NCBI GenBank assembly: GCA_017396055.1
Contig: JAFQND010000067.1
Span: forward strand, 1-5,674
DNA length: 5,674 nucleotides
Source: Oscillospiraceae bacterium
GTDB lineage: Bacteria; Bacillota; Clostridia; Oscillospirales; Ruminococcaceae
Direction: 5' to 3'
Shown here: in pieces, positions 1-5,599 of the stretch
Layout of the letters: each line of letters opens with the position of its first letter
Numbering within the stretch: position 1 is the first letter of the stretch
Notes under the pieces: generated by a model
The model's input: only the letters and a program-made list of their open reading frames with translations
What the model was told of the DNA's origin: nothing
Databases searched by the model: none
Program-made: the position numbers and the translations under genes

Positions 1-1416
1 CCAGACCGCATAGGTGTTATAGAGGATATCCCGCACACAGATACCGAAATATCTGGGCATCAGTTTCAGATATAGTTTGACCACGTCCCATTTGTGTTCA
101 CCCAGATCGAGAACGAATTTATTGACCATGATCTCCATATTGGGATCATCAAAAATACCTTCCGGGTCATTGGTCTCGTAGTCCCAGATAATTTTGCGGG
201 TGGTCCAGGGCTCGTAATGTTCGATCATCCAGATGGGATCGAGATATTCGGCGATAGCCTGACGGTCTTCCATCGGCATCGGCTCTTTATCGTCGTACAT
301 ATCGGTCGGACCGCCGTAAACTGTCATGGCTGCAATACCCGAGCCGAAGACCTGAATGGAAAAACCGTTTTCGGGAGAAGTCGCCTTCATGACCTTGTAG
401 CCGTACCAGTTGACACCGGCAAAACAGATCACAACGGCAGCCGCCATGGCGATGAGCTGTTTCCACAGCTTTCTGCGGATGAGCCAGACAAGCAGCCAGA
501 TGCCCATGAACAAAAGGATAACGATTCCGTTGAGACGGAAGAGAGTGGTATATGCCAGCGAAACCGCCATGATGATCGCTTTGAAGAGAGTAAACCTGAT
601 CTTATCATCTAGAAGATACACAATAAAGAGCGTCAGCATACCGACCGCAAAGGTGTACGGTGTATCTTTCCAGGGATACATATAGGTGGATGTGGGCGAT
701 TCACAGGCAGTGAAGAAGGAAACCGCCAGCAGCATCCAGCCGAGCCGGATCCCCTTTCCGGCAAGATAATGAGCAAACAGTCCATAAAGCAGGGCGATCA
801 TCAGTATATGCGCCAGGATAGCGATAGCATAGCTGTCCCAGATGGCCAGCAGCGCTTTAAGATAGATCGTATGTCCGAGGGCATGAATATCGTTGAGCAC
901 AAGATCACCGTGGATCTGTCCCCACTGATGGCGGGTATCGGGCGACGTACCGGAAGGATACCATTTCAGCCAGCACAGAAAGAGAGAGGCAATGGTATAC
1001 AATGCCACCACCACAGCAGAAAATACGGGCGGGCTTCCCTTGCCTTCGGTATTGCGAAAGCTCTGCATCCACTGGCGGAAACCGGCCAGCAGCACCCAGA
1101 AGATCAGCGCAAAGACAACGGCCAGAAGCACTTTGAGCCCCACTTTTTCCTCAAGAGGGAGGGGCTTTGTGAAAGCGATGGACGCAAATCCCAGAAGGGC
1201 TGCGCCGCCAAGGACACTGGCACTGAAAAATGCCTTTTTATCCTTCACACGGACAAAGCCCGCCACAGACAAAGCGATAAAGAAGATCAGTCCGCTTAAA
1301 AATACCGGACGGGGCAGCCAGCCCAGCTGAACGAAAAAGCTCATGACAGTGAAAGTGACGGCACCCACTGTACAGAAAATACCGGATCGGGTCGGTTTAA
1401 ACGCAGAAAGTTTCAT
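1..1416 (-). CDS. Multi-pass membrane protein, GT-C/DUF6020-like, C-terminus cut by window edge
   Basis: An uninterrupted reading frame of 472 codons begins with ATG at 1416 and is still open at base 1. The first ~340 residues are strongly hydrophobic, with about ten candidate membrane spans (roughly 12-34, 37-56, 62-82, 93-113, 130-150, 195-217, 225-237, 251-269, 277-297, 319-337). Between spans lies a polar stretch at 158-189 reading SPDTRHQWGQ, then NDIHALGHT, and further on PWKDTPYTF (248-256) and FRLNG (293-297). This arrangement, with an Asp in the first long external loop (D160), recalls GT-C-fold polyprenyl-phosphate-sugar glycosyltransferases and the clostridial DUF6020 family. The family call is from memory of motifs, not a search. 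Residues 343-472 are hydrophilic and probably extracytoplasmic. It starts 50 bp after the glycoside hydrolase gene and should share its transcript. The ribosome binding site is poor; GTG at 1425 is an alternative start. The substrate is unknown. Confidence 0.75.
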   Translation of the reverse strand, partial: MKLSAFKPTRSGIFCTVGAVTFTVMSFFVQLGWLPRPVFLSGLIFFIALSVAGFVRVKDKKAFFSASVLGGAALLGFASIAFTKPLPLEEKVGLKVLLAVVFALIFWVLLAGFRQWMQSFRNTEGKGSPPVFSAVVVALYTIASLFLCWLKWYPSGTSPDTRHQWGQIHGDLVLNDIHALGHTIYLKALLAIWDSYAIAILAHILMIALLYGLFAHYLAGKGIRLGWMLLAVSFFTACESPTSTYMYPWKDTPYTFAVGMLTLFIVYLLDDKIRFTLFKAIIMAVSLAYTTLFRLNGIVILLFMGIWLLVWLIRRKLWKQLIAMAAAVVICFAGVNWYGYKVMKATSPENGFSIQVFGSGIAAMTVYGGPTDMYDDKEPMPMEDRQAIAEYLDPIWMIEHYEPWTTRKIIWDYETNDPEGIFDDPNMEIMVNKFVLDLGEHKWDVVKLYLKLMPRYFGICVRDILYNTYAVW

Positions 1417-1466
1417 CTTGGACACACCAATACCGCACGCAGCGGTTCCTGTTCATGTAAAATATT

Positions 1467-2798
1467 TTAAGGTTCCAGCTCTAAAAGATAGACGGCACTT
1501 CCGCCGATATGGGAGAAGAAGAATCTGCTGCTGCCGTTGAGCTGTGCAATATCCTCGCCTTCCAGGCAATCCTGCTCGTCAAATATGTCGCGGACAGACC
1601 GGATATGGCAGGAGGAATATCCGGTGCCGTCGATGCTGAACTGTGCATCTTCGGCATGATAACAGGAGATCAGCATTTTCATGCCGCCGTCTGCGGTCCT
1701 GCCGGCCAGTATCGAGACATTCGGGTCCTCTTCCCACAGGACATCGACCCGCTCGGTACAGCCACGCATCAATTCAGAATAGAATTTCAGGCCGTAATAA
1801 ACCGGACGGCGAACAAGTTTGCCGTTTTTCTGTGTCAGGACCGACCATATACCGGTTCCCCAGGAATAGAAGAACGCAGCCTTCAGCGCCGGAATATCCG
1901 TCAGACGGATCAGTGCCGATGCACTGTAGGCAGCACTGAGGGTCAGATCAAAGCCGTTGTCGCCGTAATGACCTGCTTCGCCCCACTGAACAGGGCCCAG
2001 ATGCCATTCGGTGATGATCAGCTCGGTGTCATCAAAGCCGTATTTTTTCAGGCGGGCAGCGTAATCTTCTGCGACATTGGTGATATCCTGCGGCTCACGG
2101 CTGTAGAAAGTCAGTGCAACGAATCCGGGAACGATGCCGTATTTTTTGCATCCCTCCAGGAAATACTCCTTCTGTCCGTCCCGGTCATTGAACCGGTTGA
2201 ATACATGGGCACCGATCAGCACATCGGGGAAAGCCTCGTGCAGCACGCGGTACGCGGTGGCGAACAGCTCCATATACTGATCAAATGAGCCGGTAAAAAG
2301 CTCAGGGTAGGTGTCGGGTTCTTCCCAGATGGTCAGGCGGGTGATATTCAGATGCATGCCGCCGTTGGCACCGTCTTTATAATGTGCGATGATATTTTTG
2401 CAGATGCGGGCCCATTTCTCAAAATCAGCAGGCGGTGCGACCCTGCGTCCAAAGCCGGAGTGGTCGATGGATTCGCCCAGACGGAAATCGATCTCGATCG
2501 ACTTATCCTCAAGGGTGGAGAGAAAATCATCGGTATCGGCAAAATAATAGTTTTTGGGGTCATTTTCGTCCAGATGGAACAGCGGGAAGATACGGCTGAC
2601 GTCAAACAGTGCCAGACCGGCATTTTCCAGAGGTGCGTCGTGATGACGCAGATAACGGGGAGCAAGCTCACCAAACCACTTTTTCTCTCTGATAAAGCGG
2701 GGTTTGTAACCGACCCTGGGCTGATTGTTGATGCCGAAAACGTTTTTCCACTCTTTCAGGCTTTTTTCAGGGCTGGTATTTACCAGAATTCTTTTCAT
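1467..2798 (-). CDS. GH39-like glycoside hydrolase (clan GH-A), cytoplasmic
   Basis: A 443-residue (beta/alpha)8-barrel hydrolase resembling GH39 (beta-xylosidase/alpha-L-iduronidase relatives). Seen in the sequence: an N-terminal PRYLRHHDAP (47-56) like the GH39 'RxH' strand, a YYFADTDDFL segment (84-93) like the family's 'YNFxxID', the acid/base strand RLTIWEEPD (154-162) with E160 as the expected proton donor, and ELIITEW (259-265) with E264 as the expected nucleophile. The C-terminal part (~350-443) resembles the small beta-sandwich that closes GH39 enzymes. There is no signal peptide or membrane segment, so it should act in the cytoplasm, probably on an imported oligosaccharide or glycoside. 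Oddity: clan GH-A enzymes normally carry Asn directly before the acid/base Glu (WNEP), whereas this one has Glu (W-E159-E160-P). The start ATG is supported by an AAGGAG site 8 bases upstream. It is the first gene of a leftward operon with the membrane protein. Exact substrate cannot be told. Confidence 0.85.
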   Translation of the reverse strand: MKRILVNTSPEKSLKEWKNVFGINNQPRVGYKPRFIREKKWFGELAPRYLRHHDAPLENAGLALFDVSRIFPLFHLDENDPKNYYFADTDDFLSTLEDKSIEIDFRLGESIDHSGFGRRVAPPADFEKWARICKNIIAHYKDGANGGMHLNITRLTIWEEPDTYPELFTGSFDQYMELFATAYRVLHEAFPDVLIGAHVFNRFNDRDGQKEYFLEGCKKYGIVPGFVALTFYSREPQDITNVAEDYAARLKKYGFDDTELIITEWHLGPVQWGEAGHYGDNGFDLTLSAAYSASALIRLTDIPALKAAFFYSWGTGIWSVLTQKNGKLVRRPVYYGLKFYSELMRGCTERVDVLWEEDPNVSILAGRTADGGMKMLISCYHAEDAQFSIDGTGYSSCHIRSVRDIFDEQDCLEGEDIAQLNGSSRFFFSHIGGSAVYLLELEP

Positions 2799-2806
2799 AG
2801 TCCTCT

Positions 2807-2812
2807 CTCCTT
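2807..2812 (-). promoter_or_regulatory. Ribosome binding site of the GH39-like gene
   Basis: AAGGAG on the minus strand, 8 bases before the ATG at 2798. It fixes the start of the hydrolase. Confidence 0.75.
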
Positions 2813-2833
2813 TATCATACAGTTTATAGCTTC

Positions 2834-2862
2834 ATACTAACAAAAAAACGCCGCCTTGTAAA
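2834..2862 (-). promoter_or_regulatory. Promoter of the leftward hydrolase/membrane-protein operon
   Basis: On the minus strand, TTTACA (2862-2857; 5 of 6 matches to the sigma-A -35) is followed after exactly 17 bases by TAGTAT (2839-2834; 4 of 6 matches to the -10). Transcription would begin near 2827, giving a leader of about 30 bases. It is back to back with the rightward promoter at 2915-2943, which uses the same -35 hexamer. Confidence 0.55.
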
Positions 2863-2914
2863 TACACAACTTGATCAAATCGCCGTCCGGTGTTTTGTAG
2901 GCGGATTCCACGGC

Positions 2915-2943
2915 TTTACAAAGCTCTGCCAACGTGGTATCAT
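2915..2943 (+). promoter_or_regulatory. Promoter of the metallopeptidase-gluQ unit
   Basis: TTTACA (2915-2920), a 17-base spacer, then TATCAT (2938-2943; 5 of 6 matches to TATAAT). Transcription would begin near 2950, about 42 bases before the ATG at 2992. A promoter here also argues against the longer in-frame start at 2890, which would lie upstream of the transcript. Confidence 0.6.
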
Positions 2944-2979
2944 ATAACCGGAAAAATGGATATTGACCCGTGCCCGATC

Positions 2980-2984
2980 AGGAG
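2980..2984 (+). promoter_or_regulatory. Ribosome binding site that decides the metallopeptidase start
   Basis: AGGAG ends 7 bases before the ATG at 2992. The in-frame ATG at 2986 is only one base from the site and too close, and the ATGs at 2956 and 2890 have no such site. Confidence 0.7.
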
Positions 2985-2991
2985 AATGACG

Positions 2992-3453
2992 ATGGATATC
3001 GAAAAGCTGGAACTGCTGTTTGATAAATGGTGCAAAAAACTGCGCATCTCGCCCCAGTGGGATGTACAGCTCGAGATCGTCCGTGACTCCCAGTGGCGGA
3101 AGACCGGAGATTTCAAAATCGACCCCGATGACAGAAAAGCAATCCTCATGCTCAACACTGAAAACCCGAAACAGGAAAACCTGGAGGAAGTGATCGTGCA
3201 TGAGCTGATGCACATCAAGATGTATCCGCTGGATCAGGTGTGCGAATCGCTGATCACCAGCACCTTCGAGGAGGGATCTCCAGCCTGGAATTTTGCCTAC
3301 TGTCAGTTTTTTGAGAATCTGGAAATGACGGTCGAGGAACTCACAAAATGCTTCCTTTTCGAATTCGGCGAGAATCCGGTATTATCCTATGGGCGCTGCA
3401 GAAAGAAAAAAAGTTTCAGTGAACTGTATGACGGTCTGCAGAAAATCGAGTGA
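2992..3453 (+). CDS. Small putative zinc metallopeptidase (HExxH)
   Basis: A 153-residue soluble protein with no signal peptide. Residues 66-75 read EVIVHELMHI, a canonical HExxH zinc site (H70, E71, H74) at the end of a predicted helix. About 35 residues later a second helix reads FFENLEMTVEELTKCF (106-121). E111 or E115 could supply the third zinc ligand in gluzincin fashion, but which one cannot be decided by eye. The pattern resembles small uncharacterised clostridial and phage proteins with 'HELLH ... QFM..LESTVEDL', recalled from memory rather than searched. The N-terminal third (W23-N55) looks like the beta-strand lead-in common to SprT-like and minigluzincin folds. The C-terminus is basic (RKKK, 137-140), which could mean nucleic-acid contact, though this is inference. 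It is followed by gluQ after 68 bases without a terminator, so the two are probably co-transcribed. Substrate and role are unknown; a non-proteolytic role is possible. Confidence 0.8.
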   Translation: MDIEKLELLFDKWCKKLRISPQWDVQLEIVRDSQWRKTGDFKIDPDDRKAILMLNTENPKQENLEEVIVHELMHIKMYPLDQVCESLITSTFEEGSPAWNFAYCQFFENLEMTVEELTKCFLFEFGENPVLSYGRCRKKKSFSELYDGLQKIE

Positions 3454-3508
3454 ACTTTTCTGTGCCTTGCAGACCTGCTCAGGAAGACAAGCCGGCAACT
3501 AACCATTG

Positions 3509-3521
3509 AGAGGAGACCTCT
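3509..3521 (+). promoter_or_regulatory. gluQ ribosome binding site inside a small hairpin
   Basis: AGGAG (3511-3515) lies 6 bases before the gluQ ATG. It is inside AGAGG-AGA-CCTCT, a 5-bp hairpin with a 3-base loop ending directly at the start codon. The hairpin is short and may only mildly dampen initiation. Confidence 0.6.
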
Positions 3522-4484
3522 ATGAACAACACTGTCGGGCGATTTGCCCCCACTCCCAGCGGACGGATGCATCTTGGCAATGTATTCTGCGCACTGCTCA
3601 GCTGGTTGTCGGCCAGATCAAAGGGCGGCAGCATCGTCCTTCGGATCGAGGTTCTGGATACCCAGCGTGCACCAAGACATTTCGCCGATCTTCTGGAACA
3701 GGATTTTCGCTGGCTGGGGCTTTTCTGGGAGGAAGGCGGCTCTTTTGGAGGTCCGAACGGCAGCTATTATCAGAGTGAGCGTACGGAGATCTATCTGGAA
3801 TATTACGCCCGTCTGGAAAAGATGGGACTGATCTATCCCTGTTTCTGCAGCAGGGCGGAACTGCATTCTGCAGAAGCGCCTCACATGTCCGACGGACGGT
3901 TCCTTTATACCGGACGATGCAGAAATCTGACGGAAGAACAGCGAAAAGAACTGCAGAAGACCCGAAAACCTGCCGCGAGAGTTCTTGTGCCGGAAAAGAC
4001 GATCTGCTTCGACGACCTCCATTACGGTCCGCAGAAAGAGGAGCTTCATATTGAATGCGGTGACTTTGTCATCCGCAGAGGTGACGGTGTTTTCGCCTAT
4101 CAGCTGGCGACAGCCATAGATGATGCCCTCATGGGTGTCACTGAAGTCATCCGCGGAAACGATCTTCTCTCTTCCTCGCCGCGGCAGATCTGGCTGCAGC
4201 AGACACTGGGACTCCCCTCTCCGGAATACGGACATATTCCGCTGCTGACCGCACCCGACGGCAGACGGCTCTCGAAACGGGACGGCGATCTGGATCTGGG
4301 CGCACTGCAAAAACGATTCCCCGGTCCGGAACCGATCATCGGTATGCTGGGATATCTGGCGGGTCTCATTGACCGGCCTGAGCCCGTGAAAGCAGAAGAA
4401 CTGATCCCGCTGTTCAGCTGGGACAAAGTACCGAAAGAAGATATCTCCATGACAGCAGAAATGCTGAATGAGCTGCAAAGATGA
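3522..4484 (+). CDS. gluQ: Glutamyl-Q tRNA(Asp) synthetase (GluQ-RS)
   Basis: A 320-residue paralogue of the catalytic half of glutamyl-tRNA synthetase. The family activates glutamate with ATP and transfers it to the queuosine base at position 34 of tRNA-Asp rather than to the 3' end. Seen in order: RFAPTPSGRMHLGN (7-20) with the HIGH-type HLGN; the LRIE...LD segment of the glutamate site (40-46); a zinc knuckle C107-x-C109 ... Y129-x3-C133 of the GluQ-RS type; FAYQLA and DALMGVTEVIRGNDL (191-215); and the KMSKS-type loop RRLSKRDGD (248-256). It ends soon after, at 320, with no room for the anticodon-binding domain of true GluRS, which makes it GluQ-RS rather than GltX. Oddity: the family's RIEDLD reads RIEVLD here (V44). 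Probably co-transcribed with the upstream metallopeptidase and ended by the terminator at 4485. Its presence implies that the organism makes or salvages queuosine. Confidence 0.93.
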   Translation: MNNTVGRFAPTPSGRMHLGNVFCALLSWLSARSKGGSIVLRIEVLDTQRAPRHFADLLEQDFRWLGLFWEEGGSFGGPNGSYYQSERTEIYLEYYARLEKMGLIYPCFCSRAELHSAEAPHMSDGRFLYTGRCRNLTEEQRKELQKTRKPAARVLVPEKTICFDDLHYGPQKEELHIECGDFVIRRGDGVFAYQLATAIDDALMGVTEVIRGNDLLSSSPRQIWLQQTLGLPSPEYGHIPLLTAPDGRRLSKRDGDLDLGALQKRFPGPEPIIGMLGYLAGLIDRPEPVKAEELIPLFSWDKVPKEDISMTAEMLNELQR

Positions 4485-4513
4485 AAAAGCGGCGGGTACA
4501 TCCCGCCGCTTTT
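4485..4513. terminator. Bidirectional intrinsic terminator between convergent genes
   Basis: AAAAGCGGCGGG pairs perfectly with CCCGCCGCTTTT around a 5-base TACAT loop, giving a 12-bp stem with eight G-C pairs. T-runs flank it on both strands. It begins at the base after the gluQ stop codon and lies 1 base beyond the stop of the leftward acyltransferase gene, so it should end both transcripts. Confidence 0.92.
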
Positions 4514-4514
4514 C

Positions 4515-5159
4515 TTATGCTTTTGTTTCGCGCATGACTCTGCAGGGATTGCCGTAAGCCACTACATGCGGCGGAATATCTCTTGTGACGACGCTGCCGA
4601 TACCGACAAGCGATTCTTTGCCGATGGTCACCGTCTGCAGAACGGTGGAGCCTGCTCCCACATGAGCGCCCCGTTCCACTTTTACACCGCCGCAGAGGGT
4701 CGCACCGGGCGCGATGCTGGCAAAATCCTCGAGGATATCCGCATGCTCCACAATGGCACCGGTATTGACGATAGCCATGTTGCCCACCTTTGCATAGCCG
4801 TTGACAACGGCGTTTTTACCCACAAACACGCCTTCGCCAAGCTCCGCGTTGGATGCAACAGCCGCCGTGGGGTCGATGATATTGACAATGGTAAAGCCCA
4901 GCGATTTCGCCAGCAGATACCATTTTTCGCGGTTGCCGTAGCCACCGATACTGCCGGCGGAAACGAAAACATGGCGATGGCCTTTTTCATACAGCTCCGG
5001 CAAAAGATCGGTACCACCCTGAACATAGTGGCCGTAAAACTCCTTGCCCACCGGTGCATAGTCGTCCAGAATAGCCGCCACGCGATATCCTGCGGAAAGA
5101 GCGGAATCCATCACGCTCTGCAGATGTCCTGTGGCACCGAGAAAAATCAGGTCGATCAT
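4515..5159 (-). CDS. PglD/NeuD-family sugar O/N-acyltransferase (left-handed beta-helix)
   Basis: A 214-residue two-domain acyltransferase. Residues 1-~95 form the small Rossmann-like domain seen in PglD and NeuD, with the nucleotide-binding turn FLGATGH (6-12). Residues ~97-210 are hexapeptide repeats of a left-handed beta-helix (for example AVASNAELGEGVFVG at 100-114 and ASIAPGATLCGGVKV at 147-161) that binds acetyl-CoA. H139 in GAIVEHA (134-140) aligns with the catalytic His of PglD. The ending VVAYGNPCRVMR (199-210) is the typical family tail. Such enzymes acetylate UDP-4-amino-sugars (PglD) or sialic acids (NeuD). Here there is no sugar aminotransferase, NeuB or priming transferase next to it, so the substrate is open. 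The start is supported by AAAGGGG 10 bases upstream. It is a single-gene leftward unit, convergent with gluQ. Family confidence is high and substrate confidence low. Confidence 0.9.
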   Translation of the reverse strand: MIDLIFLGATGHLQSVMDSALSAGYRVAAILDDYAPVGKEFYGHYVQGGTDLLPELYEKGHRHVFVSAGSIGGYGNREKWYLLAKSLGFTIVNIIDPTAAVASNAELGEGVFVGKNAVVNGYAKVGNMAIVNTGAIVEHADILEDFASIAPGATLCGGVKVERGAHVGAGSTVLQTVTIGKESLVGIGSVVTRDIPPHVVAYGNPCRVMRETKA

Positions 5160-5169
5160 GAAATCAAGA

Positions 5170-5176
5170 CCCCTTT
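5170..5176 (-). promoter_or_regulatory. Ribosome binding site of the acyltransferase gene
   Basis: AAAGGGG on the minus strand, 10 bases before the ATG at 5159. It is somewhat weaker and more distant than the other sites in the window. Confidence 0.5.
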
Positions 5177-5192
5177 CGCTGTACTTTCTTTC

Positions 5193-5221
5193 AGAATAAC
5201 ACAGAATGCTTCAAAAGAAAA
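5193..5221 (-). promoter_or_regulatory. Possible promoter of the acyltransferase gene
   Basis: On the minus strand, TATTCT (5198-5193) is preceded by TGT, giving an extended -10. A weak -35, TTTTCT (5221-5216), sits 17 bases further upstream. The -35 matches only 3 of 6 positions, so the call rests on the extended -10 and on position. Confidence 0.35.
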
Positions 5222-5245
5222 CCCCGATTTTTTCATTTGCGGGAC

Positions 5246-5274
5246 TATACAAAGCAAATTTTTTGTGCTATACT
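5246..5274 (+). promoter_or_regulatory. Promoter of tRNA-Ala
   Basis: TATACA (5246-5251), 17 bases, then TATACT (5269-5274) preceded by TGC as an extended -10. Transcription would begin near 5281, twelve bases before the mature tRNA 5' end. Confidence 0.6.
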
Positions 5275-5292
5275 GTTCTAGTCAAAATAAAT

Positions 5293-5368
5293 GGGCCCGT
5301 AGCTCAGCTGGGAGAGCGCTGCGTTCGCATCGCAGAGGCCGAGGGTTCGATCCCCTTCGGGTCCACCA
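5293..5368 (+). tRNA. tRNA-Ala(CGC), with encoded CCA
   Basis: All 76 bases fold as a standard cloverleaf. The acceptor stem GGGCCCG pairs with CGGGTCC and includes the G3:U70 wobble that marks alanine tRNAs. The D arm is GCTC/GAGC with AGCTGGGA in the loop. The anticodon arm is CTGCG/CGCAG with loop TTCGCAT, giving anticodon CGC (reads GCG). The variable loop is 5 bases and the T loop is TTCGATC. Discriminator A and CCA are encoded. It has its own promoter and terminator and stands as a single-gene unit. It reads only the GCG codon, so other alanine tRNAs must exist elsewhere in the genome. Confidence 0.98.
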
Positions 5369-5369
5369 T

Positions 5370-5402
5370 AAAAATAGTCCATCCTTTGGATGGGCTATTT
5401 TT
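5370..5402 (+). terminator. Intrinsic terminator of tRNA-Ala
   Basis: AAAAATAGTCCATCC pairs with GGATGGGCTATTTTT around a TTT loop. The stem is 15 bp with one T.G wobble, and its A and T arms supply the U-tract. It begins one base after the tRNA CCA. The symmetric A/T flanks would allow weak action on the other strand as well. Confidence 0.85.
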
Positions 5403-5408
5403 ATATTT

Positions 5409-5476
5409 GGAGAATGCTCGAAGTCCTGATGGACTTCGTCATAAACCCCTGCGGGGTTTGGATGACCGCATTCTCC
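5409..5476. repeat. Three-way-junction inverted-repeat element (RNA or DNA), unknown family
   Basis: A nested set of inverted repeats. The outer stem GGAGAATGC (5409-5417) pairs with GCATTCTCC (5468-5476), 9 bp without mismatch. Inside it, CGAAGTCC/GGACTTCG (5419-5426/5431-5438) forms an 8-bp hairpin with a TGAT loop. Directly adjoining is a second hairpin, TCAT then AAACCCC (5439-5449) with loop TGC, closed by GGGGTTT (5453-5459), a GG bulge, and ATGA (5462-5465). Only T5418 and C5466-C5467 remain unpaired at the junction. Only bases 5403-5408 separate it from the tRNA terminator. Either strand can fold. It could be a structured RNA, a REP/MITE-like repeat, or the hairpin end of a mobile element; the sequence alone does not decide. 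Confidence 0.6.
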
Positions 5477-5554
5477 CTTGCGTGGTGCCTCTTTTGAAGA
5501 GTGTTTGATGTTTGGGGTTGGCTCGCGGTGATTTTTCAGAAAAGCAGAACCGAC
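5477..5554. other. Short spacer, no gene seen
   Basis: Between the junction element and the next promoter there is only a weak 5-bp hairpin, CTCTT-TTG-AAGAG (5489-5501), without a T-run. No plausible coding frame with a ribosome binding site was found. Confidence 0.5.
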
Positions 5555-5583
5555 TTGACTTTCCTTTTACGACGTGGTATAGT
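5555..5583 (+). promoter_or_regulatory. Strong sigma-A-type promoter at the right edge
   Basis: TTGACT (5555-5560; 5 of 6), a 17-base spacer, then TATAGT (5578-5583; 5 of 6). This is the best consensus match in the window. Transcription would begin near 5590 and run rightward through the leader peptide toward a gene outside the window. Confidence 0.8.
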
Positions 5584-5599
5584 GAACTCAGCACAGAAA

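Noticed and set aside
94..1330. Several plus-strand open frames of 91-176 codons
   Set aside because: All are shadows of the minus-strand membrane protein, whose frame is continuous from 1416 to base 1.
1509..2288. Open frame of 259 codons on the plus strand
   Set aside because: It lies wholly antisense to the hydrolase gene, which has catalytic motifs, a ribosome binding site and a promoter. The translated product is Cys- and Arg-rich without any recognisable pattern.
2890..2991. N-terminal extension of the metallopeptidase from upstream ATGs
   Set aside because: The -35/-10 pair at 2915-2943 and the AGGAG at 2980 both point to the ATG at 2992. The extra 34 residues have no ribosome binding site and no domain-like pattern.
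3618..4478. Open frame of 286 codons on the minus strand
   Set aside because: It is antisense to gluQ, whose motifs are complete, and its product shows no family features.
5293..5368. tRNA-Ala 3' end as an integration (att) site for a mobile element
   Set aside because: No integrase gene, no repeated tRNA 3' segment and no phage genes are visible in the window, and the terminator follows the CCA directly.
4566..5429. Open frame of 287 codons on the plus strand
   Set aside because: It runs antisense through the acyltransferase and then through the tRNA-Ala gene and its terminator, so it cannot be a real gene.
5489..5501. CTCTT-TTG-AAGAG hairpin as a terminator
   Set aside because: The stem is only 5 bp, without G-C richness or a T-run after it.
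5206..5508. Open frame of 100 codons spanning the tRNA on the plus strand
   Set aside because: It reads straight through the tRNA gene, the terminator and the three-way-junction element, and has no ribosome binding site.
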